A stretch of DNA of 64,000 bases from JADFRD01 sp964491015 (GTDB lineage Bacteria > Fidelibacterota > Marinisomatia > Marinisomatales > TCS55): the NCBI GenBank assembly GCA_964491015.1, contig CAZBEY010000001.1:1-64000 (forward strand), given 5' to 3'. This document shows, piece after piece, positions 26,622 to 35,162 of this stretch. The stretch's first letter is position 1. Each line of letters begins with the position of its first letter. The notes beneath the pieces are model-generated. The model had not been told where the DNA came from and did not search any database. It saw only the letters and a program-made list of their open reading frames with translations. A program made the position numbers and the translations under genes.

Positions 26622-27245
26622 ATGATCAAGCTGCTTAATATATTAGTGTTCCCCCTGTTATTGACAGCTGCTCAACCGGATTTTTGGCAGGCAACAAAAG
26701 TATCAAAACTTTTGACTCAAAAATATACACTCTCCCTCGAAAGTGATTTCCGTTCCATCAATATGGGAGGGCAGCTAAAGTATTCCCACGGTGACATTGG
26801 AATTTCAGTCCCATTTTTGGGACCGTTTAAACTCAGCCTCAATTTTCGAGAAGTGTTTGAATGGAAAAATGAAGCATGGACCCAGGAACACCGCCCCCAT
26901 GGAACACTTTCAACAAAGATGAAGTTTGGAATGTTGGGTCTTTCTGCCAGAAGCCGGTTTGAATACCGCATGAAACAGGGTAAAGACCCTGTCATCCGCA
27001 ATCGAGATATGATTGCTGTCAACTTCGGCAAGGGATTTACTCCGCTTAAACTAATCCCTTATACAGCTGATGAAATTTTTTATGATTTGGAAGAAAGCGA
27101 GTTAAATCGAAACCGTTTTTACGTTGGGTTTGAAATCAAGAGTATTTCATTTATGAAAACAACCGTATACTATTTGCAGCAGAGTGATTTAAAAGATAAT
27201 AAATGGGATCCAACAAATGTTGTTGGGTTAAAACTTTCAATCTAA
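26622..27245 (+). CDS. DUF2490-family outer-membrane protein
   Basis: A 207-residue protein with a signal peptide (MIKLLNILVFPLLLTAAQP), then a small antiparallel beta-barrel ending in an alternating strand (NVVGLKLSI). The sequence pattern FWQATKVSKLLTQKYTLSLE near the start and EHRPHGTLSTKMKFGMLGLS, SRFEYR and RNRFYVGFEI further on fit DUF2490, a family of outer-membrane proteins of unknown function found mainly in Bacteroidota-related bacteria. It begins 42 bases after the Na/Pi transporter behind a GGAAGG ribosome site and may be its outer-membrane partner. Function is not known. Confidence 0.75.
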   Translation: MIKLLNILVFPLLLTAAQPDFWQATKVSKLLTQKYTLSLESDFRSINMGGQLKYSHGDIGISVPFLGPFKLSLNFREVFEWKNEAWTQEHRPHGTLSTKMKFGMLGLSARSRFEYRMKQGKDPVIRNRDMIAVNFGKGFTPLKLIPYTADEIFYDLEESELNRNRFYVGFEIKSISFMKTTVYYLQQSDLKDNKWDPTNVVGLKLSI

Positions 27246-27571
27246 AAAATAGTACCGGTAGTGCAGATATTCTTGTCTGCAGAAATTGACTGAAGTTTAC
27301 TCTGCTAGTATTAATATCTATCTTAATACAGGACAAAATAAACTTTGCGCAAGTTCTTGTTTTATTAATATAATATATTTGAAAAAGAACCTTCCGATTT
27401 ATCTTTAACTTCTGCAAAGTTTTTCTTTTGTTTAACTATCTTCCCAATGACTGGATTCTTATCAAAATCCCTGAGTTCTCTTAACCTAAAAGGGAAGAAA
27501 AATATTTAAAAAAAGCGCAAAAATGCCCCAGTATGGTGACCGATGCGTTTTACTATAATTAGGTAATAATA
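27246..27571. other. Gene-free spacer with one small palindrome
   Basis: These 326 bases lie between convergent genes. The only structure I can support is TGCAGA-tattcttg-TCTGCA (27262-27281), which resembles the stronger GCAGACA palindrome at 40790. No T run follows it, so it is a weak terminator at best. The rest is AT-rich and shows no open frame with family resemblance. Confidence 0.5.
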
Positions 27572-28744
27572 TTAACCGGCTTGAGAAATTAAATCCTTTA
27601 ATGATGTACCTAAATCAAATACGAATTTATCCACATTAATTTTTGGCTCATGCCATACGCCATAATTTCCTGCCATGATGAGTTTCTGAATGTAGCTTTT
27701 TGTCAAGGCATCCGTACATTGATTATCGTACCAGCGAATATCAATTTTGGCACTGTTTTCATTAATGGCACCTAATAAGGCAGCCAGAAATGTCTGACGG
27801 TTTTCAGTATCCGTATTAATTTTACAGAATCCTGCTTCGATCAGCCCTTCGATTTGATACCAGTCTGTTCCCACAAAATTCTCCCACTTTTGGTGATCAG
27901 ATTGTTTATTCTCCATTTCGTCCAATTGTTTAATAGCATATTCAGCGACTTGGGGATACAACGTGGATGCACCATGGGCAACAAATACAATTTCATCATT
28001 GATCTCATTAGCTTTTTTAAGCAATTCATGAGCCAGAGTAATATTGAGTTTCACTTTCTGCCCTGGTTTTCCTTTGTTGGGACCATGCATTGTACCAATA
28101 GTTGGAGCCAGCATCAGCACACCTGTTTTTCTCAGGAATTGATCCAATTCATCCGGATTCGTGTAAGTAGAAAATTCCGATTTTGTATCTTCATCCTCTT
28201 CACCTGCCAATACACCTAGTTCACCTTCCACAGACAGGCCAACCGGATGAGCCATGTCAACGACTTCTCTGGTTAAATCAATATTGTCCTTTAGTGGCAT
28301 TGCAATTTTATTTACATGATCTGTCGAATTGTCTGCCATCACGCTGGTTAAACATCGTACAGAAGCCTGTAACACTTTCCGTCCCGGTTTTGTCATATAA
28401 TCACCATGGTCTAAATGCGTCGCAATTTTCACGGATGATTTCTTGGCCATTTTTTCAATATATGATGTGGCAACTTCCAGGCCAAAAACCTGATCACCCC
28501 CGCCAAAATGCTTTAAGGCAGAATTGGAGAATGCCATCAATCCCGAAGACCCCAGCAATTCAAAGGCTTTCACGGCTGCATTGATACCCTGAAATGTGGT
28601 TAGATTGAATGCAGGAACAGCATATCCTCTCCCGATCGAATTTCCTTTTTCGCCCCGTTTTGCTTTCAATAATAATTCATGGGCAGTGGTCATATTATCA
28701 GGAAATTTCCTGGACGTGTTCAATACTGGAGGTTGTTTTGACAT
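27572..28744 (-). CDS. fbaA: Class II fructose-bisphosphate aldolase
   Basis: Cleaves fructose 1,6-bisphosphate into two triose phosphates, or runs in reverse in gluconeogenesis. The 390-residue protein shows the zinc-enzyme motifs: AVPAFNL near residue 42, ATHLDHGD (109-115, zinc ligand His113 and catalytic Asp112), VEGELG, TMHGPNKG and VAHGAST, in order. It is longer than typical bacterial class II aldolases of about 350 residues and resembles the FbaA/class IIA group. It begins 13 bases after the phosphofructokinase gene, so the two consecutive glycolytic steps form an operon. Metal dependence is known for the family, not shown here. Confidence 0.92.
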   Translation of the reverse strand: MSKQPPVLNTSRKFPDNMTTAHELLLKAKRGEKGNSIGRGYAVPAFNLTTFQGINAAVKAFELLGSSGLMAFSNSALKHFGGGDQVFGLEVATSYIEKMAKKSSVKIATHLDHGDYMTKPGRKVLQASVRCLTSVMADNSTDHVNKIAMPLKDNIDLTREVVDMAHPVGLSVEGELGVLAGEEDEDTKSEFSTYTNPDELDQFLRKTGVLMLAPTIGTMHGPNKGKPGQKVKLNITLAHELLKKANEINDEIVFVAHGASTLYPQVAEYAIKQLDEMENKQSDHQKWENFVGTDWYQIEGLIEAGFCKINTDTENRQTFLAALLGAINENSAKIDIRWYDNQCTDALTKSYIQKLIMAGNYGVWHEPKINVDKFVFDLGTSLKDLISQAG

Positions 28745-28757
28745 ATTATAAAATCCT

Positions 28758-29948
28758 TTATTTTTGTCCTATGTTTATTAATAAATCTTGAAACCATTCT
28801 TTTTTGGTATCAAATGGTTTTCCGCCTTTAATTCTGTTAAAATCAATTAAGCTCATTTGGTTTCCGTTATCTTCATCCAAACCTGCTACGCCGCTCAAAC
28901 CATTCAATGCATTTTCGGATGCCAACGATGCAGAACGTTTTATGAGGTCAAGATCAAACGAATTCGGCGCTGCCGATCTGGCAAAATAGCCGCTTTTTTG
29001 AACAAGAACTTTATCTGCGTTCAATTTTTCCTTTAGCTGTTTTGCAAACCACTGCCCAGGATTTATTTCATCAAGGCGTACATGACCAAATGCATCCCGA
29101 CGAATTTTCTCGCCGGATGCTTCTATCTCATTCACAATTGTTTTGATTCCCGCGCCCTCACTCAAAAAAATATTCACACCATCCTTTTCATCCATTCTTT
29201 TATTCAACCGCTCACATTCTATTTCAAAATTGATGTCATCTTCCGGGAGAAAAATGGCGTCAATATCCCATCTGTCCCGTGAAATACGCAGAGAATCCAC
29301 AAAGGTTTTGCCATCAAGTAATTCATGATATTTTTTTGCCGTGGTTGCCGTGAGCCAACCACAATGTCTGCCCATGACTTCATGAATGATCAATTGACGG
29401 GTACTCGTTGTATTTTCATTGGCAATATTTTCAAAAAATATCGCTCCCTGTTCGGATGCGGTGTCTGCTCCCAAAGACTGGGCAATGGGATAAACATCAT
29501 TATCCACTGTTTTTGGTAATCCAACAACAGACAGTCCATAATTATTTTCGGATAAATATTGTACTAATGACGCCGCCATTGTATTTGTATCATCCCCGCC
29601 AATCGTATGGAGTATATCTACTTTATCTTTCTTTAACTGCCCTGCAGCAACAGCAACGGGACTTTCCCCCTCCATGATGTAACCATTCTCTACACAATTT
29701 TCTACATTAGTTAGTTTCACTCGACTGTTACCAATAAAACTGCCGCCGAATGACATGAGTGTGTCCCCATACTTATGAACATTTTCTGGAAACACAATGG
29801 ATTTCCCCATCAACAGACCCCGATAACCATTTAGATATCCAATGAATTCGGCATCTGGAACTTTCGAATAATATACCTTGATTAATGCACCAATGGATGA
29901 TGAGAGACACGGAGCCAATCCACCTGCCGTTAAAAATGCTATTTTCAT
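28758..29948 (-). CDS. pfp: 6-phosphofructokinase, pyrophosphate-dependent type
   Basis: Phosphorylates fructose 6-phosphate. Two residues decide the donor: GGDD (residues 117-120), where ATP enzymes have GGDG, and PKTVDND (145-151), where ATP enzymes usually have PGTIDND. Both the extra Asp and the Lys are marks of the pyrophosphate-dependent enzymes, which are reversible. Other family segments present are AFLTAGGLAPCL at the start, EVMGRHCGWL and SEGAG. The 396-residue length fits. It is the first gene of an operon with class II aldolase, and is divergent from acetoacetyl-CoA synthetase at 30020. Confidence 0.88.
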   Translation of the reverse strand: MKIAFLTAGGLAPCLSSSIGALIKVYYSKVPDAEFIGYLNGYRGLLMGKSIVFPENVHKYGDTLMSFGGSFIGNSRVKLTNVENCVENGYIMEGESPVAVAAGQLKKDKVDILHTIGGDDTNTMAASLVQYLSENNYGLSVVGLPKTVDNDVYPIAQSLGADTASEQGAIFFENIANENTTSTRQLIIHEVMGRHCGWLTATTAKKYHELLDGKTFVDSLRISRDRWDIDAIFLPEDDINFEIECERLNKRMDEKDGVNIFLSEGAGIKTIVNEIEASGEKIRRDAFGHVRLDEINPGQWFAKQLKEKLNADKVLVQKSGYFARSAAPNSFDLDLIKRSASLASENALNGLSGVAGLDEDNGNQMSLIDFNRIKGGKPFDTKKEWFQDLLINIGQK

Positions 29949-30019
29949 ATTACTAAATTCAGATGCGGATTATGTATTAAAAGTCTTTTATTTTTCGATA
30001 TTAATAATTACGGTAACAA

Positions 30020-31957
30020 ATGAAACATATCATGTGGCAACCGTCTGAGGAGCAAATTAGACGCTCACAGATGTATAAATTTACTGATTTCATTAACACG
30101 AGACATAAGCTAATTCTTAAGAATTACGATGAATTGCATGATTGGTCCGTAAAAAATATCCCAGCATTTTGGGAAGATTTATGGACATTTTTTAAAATAA
30201 TTCACTCGGAAACTTATTCAGCGGTCGTGGATGACGTCCATAAAATGCCCGGAGCTGCTTGGTTCAAGAATGCCCGTCTGAATTTTGCAGAAAATTTACT
30301 TATAAGGCGAGACGATAAAACAGCATTGATATTTAAAGGGGAAGGACAGCCTCACGGAAAAATGTCCTACCGTGAGTTATTCAATTCAGTTGCAAGAACA
30401 GCGTCTGCTTTAAAATCAGCTGGCGTAAGAAAAGGCGATCGAGTAGCAGGATTTGTGCCAAATATACCTGAAAGTGTCATTGCAATGCTGGCTGCTGCTT
30501 CCATAGGAGCCGTATGGTCTTCTTCCTCTCCGGACTTTGGGATCAAAGGTGTTCTTGACAGATTCAGCCAAATTGGACCAAAAATCCTATTCGCCGCCAA
30601 TGGTTATTTTTACAATGGAAAATCCCACGATTCATTGGAAAAGTTAAAAGGAATAATCCACGAACTCCCCAGCGTTGAAAAAGTCGTGATTATTCCTTAC
30701 AGTGAAAACAATCCCGATATCAGTTCGATTTCTAAGGGTATTCTATTCTCAGAATTCATTCATAATGACGCTGAAACGATCGAGTTTGAGCAATTGCCTT
30801 TTGATCATCCCTTATACATTATGTATTCCTCCGGAACGACAGGTCTCCCAAAATCCATTGTCCACGGTGCCGGCGGTACCCTGCTTCAGCATTTAAAAGA
30901 ACATAGACTTCATTGCGATATAACCGAAAACGACATCGTCTTTTATTTTACCACCTGCGGCTGGATGATGTGGAATTGGCTAATAAGCAGTCTTTCAGCG
31001 GGAGCTGCTGTATTTTTATATGACGGTTCTCCATTCTATCCTCATAGCAATGCCATGTGGGATATGGCTGAAGAATTTGGAATTACTGTGTTTGGGACGA
31101 GCGCAAAATTTATTGCGGCCAGTGAAGATGCTGGAAATAAACCGGTCTCTTCTCATAATCTTTCCAGTGTCCGTCTTATTCTTTCCACCGGATCACCATT
31201 GATGGAAGAAAATTTCGATTATATTTATCGGTATGTAAAAAATGACGTCCCGTTGGCTTCTATTTCTGGCGGAACAGACATCATTTCCTGCTTTGCTCTC
31301 GGAAGTCCCATCTTACCTGTTTATAAAGGTGAACTACAATGCAGTGGATTGGCCATGGACGTTGATTCTTTTAATCAAAATGGAAAATCTGTTCGAAATG
31401 AAAAAGGGGAATTGGTTTGTAAACAGGCCTTCCCCTCTATGCCAATATATTTTTGGAACGATCCCCATGGTGAAAAATATCATAAGGCTTATTTTGAACT
31501 ATATGACAATGTTTGGTTTCATGGTGATTATATTGAAATAAACAACCACGGCGGAATAAAGATCTATGGTCGAAGTGACGCCACCTTAAATCCCGGGGGA
31601 GTACGAATCGGAACAGCAGAAATATATCGAATCGTTGAACAATTTCCCGTGATTACTGACAGTTTGGTAGTTGGTGTCCAATCGGATGGGGATGAACAGG
31701 TGGCATTGTTTCTCATCCTGAAAGATGATGCTGAATTGGACGAAATTCTCATAAATAAAATAAAATCATCTATCAGATCAAATTGTTCACCTCGTCATGT
31801 TCCATCCATCATTCAAGCTGTTCCGGATATTCCCTATACCATTAGTGGAAAAAAAGTTGAATTGGCTGTGAAAAAGGTGATTCATGGTGAAGAGGTCACC
31901 AACCGTGATGCTCTGGCGAATCCGGATGCATTAGATTGTTTTAAGGGTATCATTTGA
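30020..31957 (+). CDS. aacS: Acetoacetyl-CoA synthetase
   Basis: Activates acetoacetate to acetoacetyl-CoA with ATP, opening ketone bodies or poly-hydroxybutyrate products to thiolytic breakdown. The 645 residues begin with the acetyl-CoA-synthetase N-terminal domain (FWEDLWTFF, NFAENLL). They carry the adenylate-forming P-loop SSGTTGLPK (270-278), the TCGWMMWNWL segment and the C-terminal hinge YGRSDATLNPGGVRIGTAEIY typical of this enzyme rather than acetyl-CoA synthetase. A second Met at codon 5 is an alternative start. The stop overlaps the next gene by four bases. The product would feed the thiolase of the fad cluster. Confidence 0.92.
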   Translation: MKHIMWQPSEEQIRRSQMYKFTDFINTRHKLILKNYDELHDWSVKNIPAFWEDLWTFFKIIHSETYSAVVDDVHKMPGAAWFKNARLNFAENLLIRRDDKTALIFKGEGQPHGKMSYRELFNSVARTASALKSAGVRKGDRVAGFVPNIPESVIAMLAAASIGAVWSSSSPDFGIKGVLDRFSQIGPKILFAANGYFYNGKSHDSLEKLKGIIHELPSVEKVVIIPYSENNPDISSISKGILFSEFIHNDAETIEFEQLPFDHPLYIMYSSGTTGLPKSIVHGAGGTLLQHLKEHRLHCDITENDIVFYFTTCGWMMWNWLISSLSAGAAVFLYDGSPFYPHSNAMWDMAEEFGITVFGTSAKFIAASEDAGNKPVSSHNLSSVRLILSTGSPLMEENFDYIYRYVKNDVPLASISGGTDIISCFALGSPILPVYKGELQCSGLAMDVDSFNQNGKSVRNEKGELVCKQAFPSMPIYFWNDPHGEKYHKAYFELYDNVWFHGDYIEINNHGGIKIYGRSDATLNPGGVRIGTAEIYRIVEQFPVITDSLVVGVQSDGDEQVALFLILKDDAELDEILINKIKSSIRSNCSPRHVPSIIQAVPDIPYTISGKKVELAVKKVIHGEEVTNRDALANPDALDCFKGII

Positions 31958-32586
31958 TCGTCCCGGTCATCATTATCATTATTTCAGTCTTTCTCCTGGT
32001 TGGCGCCATACGTAATGATCAACGAATAATGCTTCCCATACAAATGTGCATTCTTTTTGCAATCCTCACTACCGGAGCTTACAATTTTGACCATAACGTC
32101 CATTTGGTTTTTTGGTTGTGCAATATCACTGCAATATTAGGGTTAATATTAACTTTTCAATTTCGCCAAAAACTATTTGAAGTATTTTTCTATTTCGCGT
32201 GGACAGGTGATTTATTCACTATAATGATCTGGCCAAATCCTGTGTGTCCGCCATTGGAGACGAATCCCATAGCCTGGGCAGGATTTATATTAAAACACAC
32301 GGCGCCTTTAACGCTTTCTGTTTTTTTTATTAAACGTGGAAAATTCTTAACCGAAAATGCCATTTGGACTTCCTTAAAATTCATGCTGATTTATGCGATA
32401 ATCATGGTTATTTATAATCAAATATTTGATCAAAATATTCTGGATTTTCGCTATCCCACTTTAGACTTTGAACGACAATTTGGAGAGTGGCCGGGTTTTG
32501 TTGTAGTAAACTTAATCATCACCCTAATTTGGTATTATTTAATCCATGTGATTACCACTCGCCTTAAATTAATAAAACAGTTGTAA
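31954..32586 (+). CDS. YwaF-like integral membrane protein
   Basis: A 210-residue protein with six or seven predicted membrane helices and short loops. The stretches HLVFWLCNITAILGL, FYFAWTGDLFTIMIWP and LKHTAPLTLSVFF fit the YwaF/TIGR02206 family (related to human TMEM164), whose members have conserved His/Cys positions inside the membrane and are suspected acyltransferases. It starts at a TTG overlapping the aacS stop (TTGA), so translation is probably coupled to that gene. No function is established for the bacterial family. Confidence 0.65.
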   Translation: MIVPVIIIIISVFLLVGAIRNDQRIMLPIQMCILFAILTTGAYNFDHNVHLVFWLCNITAILGLILTFQFRQKLFEVFFYFAWTGDLFTIMIWPNPVCPPLETNPIAWAGFILKHTAPLTLSVFFIKRGKFLTENAIWTSLKFMLIYAIIMVIYNQIFDQNILDFRYPTLDFERQFGEWPGFVVVNLIITLIWYYLIHVITTRLKLIKQL

Positions 32587-32601
32587 ATTCAATTCCCCCA
32601 T

Positions 32602-32657
32602 GGCGGCTGTTTTTCCCTTTCTTTGGGAGCTTGTGATCAAAGCGCAGCCGCCTTTTT
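32602..32657 (+). terminator. Terminator-like hairpin with long structured loop
   Basis: GGCGGCTG (32602-32609) pairs with CAGCCGCC (32645-32652), followed by TTTTTCTTTT. The stem is strong and GC-rich; the 35-base loop holds sequence complementary to the ribosome-site region of the next gene. It can end the aacS transcript or act as an attenuator for the small membrane protein at 32837. Confidence 0.75.
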
Positions 32658-32828
32658 CTTTTATTCCATCATAAATCCATCCATTTGATGGAGAAGAATC
32701 TCAAGCTTAAATAGACAAATATGCTTGAGGTTCTTTATTCCGTTCAGTATGACTTTGCATAAGAGGGAACACTTCAAACCATCCTATCGTACAAGCCCAA
32801 GATCACAAGCGTATAACTCAAAGAAAGG
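32616..32828 (+). promoter_or_regulatory. Long-range inverted repeat enclosing the leader of a small gene
   Basis: CCTTTCTTT (32616-32624) and GCTTGTGATC (32629-32638) are complementary, in the right order, to AAAGAAAGG (32820-32828) and GATCACAAGC (32801-32810). That gives 19 paired bases in two helices around an internal loop. The right arm contains the AAAGG ribosome site for the ATG at 32837. Inside lie CCATC/GATGG and a 13-base stem (AAGAATCTCAAGC 32694-32706 with GCTTGAGGTTCTT 32723-32735, one mismatch). It may be a regulatory leader RNA or an old palindromic insertion element. Confidence 0.6.
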
Positions 32829-32836
32829 AAAACGCC

Positions 32837-33274
32837 ATGAAACAAAATGATAATAGATCAATGGGAGCGCTCGTTGTTTCCATTACCTTCGGAGTGGTTG
32901 TATTTACTGCACTCTTTATTCAGCATCAATCTTCAAACAAACCTGTTATAATAATTCCTTCAACGGAGGAAAAAACATTTGTTTCCTTTGAAACATCAGA
33001 TGTGGATTCAAACGTCTCCGGAATTGATGTAATCAAGGAAGAAATTGCTGTTTCGGAACCACCGGGGATGATTTCTTTTTCTAAGGCTTTTGCTATTTCA
33101 AGAGAAGCGCTTGGTTCAGGCCAATCGTTCACTTGGAAGGGAAATCAATATTCCACCAACACAGTTGAAGAAGCGGCTGCTCTTGAAAAACAGAAGCAAT
33201 CGGGAATTGAACTGACGAATATTCAGGATTCACTTGACAATGCTCTTACCCAAGCGGTAACTCCTTTCCGCTAA
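32837..33274 (+). CDS. Small single-pass membrane protein of unknown function
   Basis: A 145-residue protein with a short cytoplasmic start, one membrane helix (about residues 9-28, GALVVSITFGVVVFTALFI) and an acidic, low-complexity linker. The C-terminal motif FSKAFAISREALGSGQSFTW, followed by KGNQYSTNTVEEA, stands out. This FxxAFxxxRxxLGxGxxFxWxGxxYxT pattern occurs at the end of otherwise unrelated membrane proteins in FCB bacteria and looks like a small conserved module, but I know no function for it. The ribosome site AAAGG is inside the long inverted repeat described above. A perfect 18-base-stem palindrome follows the stop. Confidence 0.65.
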   Translation: MKQNDNRSMGALVVSITFGVVVFTALFIQHQSSNKPVIIIPSTEEKTFVSFETSDVDSNVSGIDVIKEEIAVSEPPGMISFSKAFAISREALGSGQSFTWKGNQYSTNTVEEAAALEKQKQSGIELTNIQDSLDNALTQAVTPFR

Positions 33275-33287
33275 ATCCGGACCTAAA

Positions 33288-33326
33288 CTAAACCTTGCGA
33301 AGGTTCTAAACCTTCGCAAGGTTTAG
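33288..33326. repeat. Perfect 18-bp stem palindrome
   Basis: CTAAACCTTGCGAAGGTT (33288-33305) and AACCTTCGCAAGGTTTAG (33309-33326) are exact complements with a three-base loop. No T run follows, and the next gene is convergent. It could still block transcription from both sides. The stem itself is built from AACCTTGCGAAGGTT-type half-palindromes that recur in many bacterial genomes. Confidence 0.8.
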
Positions 33327-33457
33327 TCCTTGGGATAAATAAGCCCTAATTACAAAATACACATAATTAACATTATTGTTAACAATGTATATTTATCACA
33401 TAACGCCAATTACGATCATTCTCATCCAATCGATCCCAACAAGATAATGGTAAAAAT

Positions 33458-34615
33458 TCAAATTTTTGTCAAAGCATGATCAAGATTTGCAATTAAATCC
33501 TCAACCGCTTCAATGCCGATTGACAACCGTATTAATTCATCATTTATTCCGGCTGCTTCCCGTTCCGTTTTTGACATACCTGAATGGGACGTTTGAGCCG
33601 GACGTGTCACTAATGATTCCACACCACCAAGACTGGGCGCATTGATAAATAAGGATAGTCCGGATATAAAATGATCAGCATCATTTATATCCCCATCTAT
33701 TTCAAAGCTTACCATACCGCCAAATCCATCCAGATATTTCATCCCATTGTGGAATCCGGGACTGCTCTCCAACCCCGGATGATTCACCTGTTTTATTTTG
33801 GGATGTTTTTCTAAATAGTGAGCAATTGTAAGAGAATTGCTGTTTTGTCGTTCCACCCGTAAGGATAACGTTTTTAATCCTCGATATAATAGAAAGCATG
33901 CATTTGGATCTAACGTACCACCGAAATGATTCAGTTTATGACGGATTAATTCTATTAACTTTTTTGAACCAATTACCGCTCCGGCAACAATGTCTGTATG
34001 TCCATTCAAATACTTTGTTGCACTATGGATGGAAAGATCAAAACCGTGTTCCAACGGACAATAATTAACAGGAGATGCGAATGTATTATCGATCAGGGAT
34101 AAAAGATTGTGCTCCTGGGCAAATTCGACCACCCCGTCTAAATCCGGTACACTCAATAATGGGTTCGTAATCGTTTCCATATAAATCAGTTTTGTTTCCG
34201 GTCGAAGTTTTTCATACCAACCGGATGAATCATCGCCGTCGATATAATCGCACTCTATACCTAGTGCGGGAAAATCCTTATTGATTAAATCATGGGTTCC
34301 CCCATACAAAGATTTATGCGCAAGGAAATGGTCTCCGGATTTGAGTAAAGAAAGGAGTGTCGTGGAAATCACTGCCATACCGCTGGATGCTACCAATGCA
34401 TCTTCTCCCCTTTCGATGGCAGCCAATTTGCCATGAAGCACCATGTGATTGGGTGTATTATTTAATCGAATATATTTTATATTATGGTAAGCTGACTCTT
34501 CGACCATTTCAAACGTTGAAGATTGAAAAATAGGCATACTCACTGCATCCCCGTACTTTTGTTGAGGTTCCCCTGCATGAATGAGTTTTGTTTCAATTTG
34601 ATATTTTTCTGTCAT
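33458..34615 (-). CDS. PLP-dependent trans-sulfuration enzyme (cystathionine/methionine gamma type)
   Basis: A 385-residue Cys/Met-metabolism fold enzyme. It has the cofactor motif SIHSATKYLNGHTD with the Schiff-base Lys201, the phosphate-binding SSGMAVIS (about 78-85), ETITNPLL, and the C-terminal GGVESLVTRPAQTSH. The family includes cystathionine gamma-synthase, cystathionine gamma-lyase, cystathionine beta-lyase and methionine gamma-lyase, which cannot be split by eye. The usual Tyr of the YSRxxNPT segment is replaced by YIRLNNTPNH here, close to many CGS/CGL relatives. It stands alone with no sulfur-pathway neighbours, and I see no SAM riboswitch ahead of it. Confidence 0.85.
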   Translation of the reverse strand: MTEKYQIETKLIHAGEPQQKYGDAVSMPIFQSSTFEMVEESAYHNIKYIRLNNTPNHMVLHGKLAAIERGEDALVASSGMAVISTTLLSLLKSGDHFLAHKSLYGGTHDLINKDFPALGIECDYIDGDDSSGWYEKLRPETKLIYMETITNPLLSVPDLDGVVEFAQEHNLLSLIDNTFASPVNYCPLEHGFDLSIHSATKYLNGHTDIVAGAVIGSKKLIELIRHKLNHFGGTLDPNACFLLYRGLKTLSLRVERQNSNSLTIAHYLEKHPKIKQVNHPGLESSPGFHNGMKYLDGFGGMVSFEIDGDINDADHFISGLSLFINAPSLGGVESLVTRPAQTSHSGMSKTEREAAGINDELIRLSIGIEAVEDLIANLDHALTKI

Positions 34616-35162
34616 GGAATTCCTATTGGGTTAATGATGGTGGAATTTAATTCATAAAAGTAAAATGAATGTTGGTCACATTGATATTATGCTGCATCTT
34701 AAAAACACAGATATACTTTCCCAACCCTGCATTTTAATTGAATCTGTGGAGCCATTATCGTGGCGGTTACCTTCTTTCCTAATTATTGAATATTTTTTAA
34801 CATATTTTTACCTGAATTGTATCCTACTGTTTATAGATTTAACTTTTATGCCTAATTTCAATTCATAAATGAAAACGTTCATACGTATTCTTATAGCTTT
34901 TTTACTGCCGAAACGGAAGCGCAGGCTGGTAAAATTCTCCATCATCCTTTGAAGTCTTCCCCATTGTGGGGAAGCCTGTCCGCCGGAGCTTTAGCGTAGG
35001 AGGGATTTAGATAGGGATTTAGTAATTGGGTAGAGGGTTATAGGATTCTCCGCCTGCCGTTTCAGATATACTCATTTTGTATGTTTTTTACCTCAAGCTT
35101 TTTCCGGAGTCAAACCATTAATCGAGGGCTCGGGTTCTAACTAAAAATTATTAAAGGAAAAA
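34616..35162. other. Gene-free spacer carrying a composite palindromic element
   Basis: Between the divergent trans-sulfuration and TonB receptor genes. CCGAAACGGAAGCGCAGGC (34908-34926) and GCCTGCCGTTTC (35052-35063) form an imperfect inverted pair enclosing about 150 bases. Inside are a perfect hairpin, CTTCCCCATTGTGGGGAAG (34956-34974), and a CCTGTCCGCCGGAGC-type repeat. This has the build of a small non-autonomous element. A 67-codon frame at 34665 has no family resemblance. The receptor ribosome site AAAGGAA precedes 35163. Confidence 0.55.
34948..35031 (+). repeat. Direct repeat, copy A, upstream of the second TonB receptor
   Basis: Shares TTTGAAGTCTTCCCCA at its start and AGGGATTTAGTAATTGGG near its end with copy B at 37663. 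The TTCCCC/GGGGAA hairpin is kept in both although the loop differs. The middle (CCTGTCCGCCGGAGC then AGCGTAGGAGGG) also resembles the palindrome at 60888. Confidence 0.7.

Noticed and set aside
34665..34868. 67-codon frame on the plus strand upstream of the second TonB receptor
   Set aside because: No family resemblance, no ribosome site, and it lies in the spacer with repeats; composition looks like AT-rich chance.
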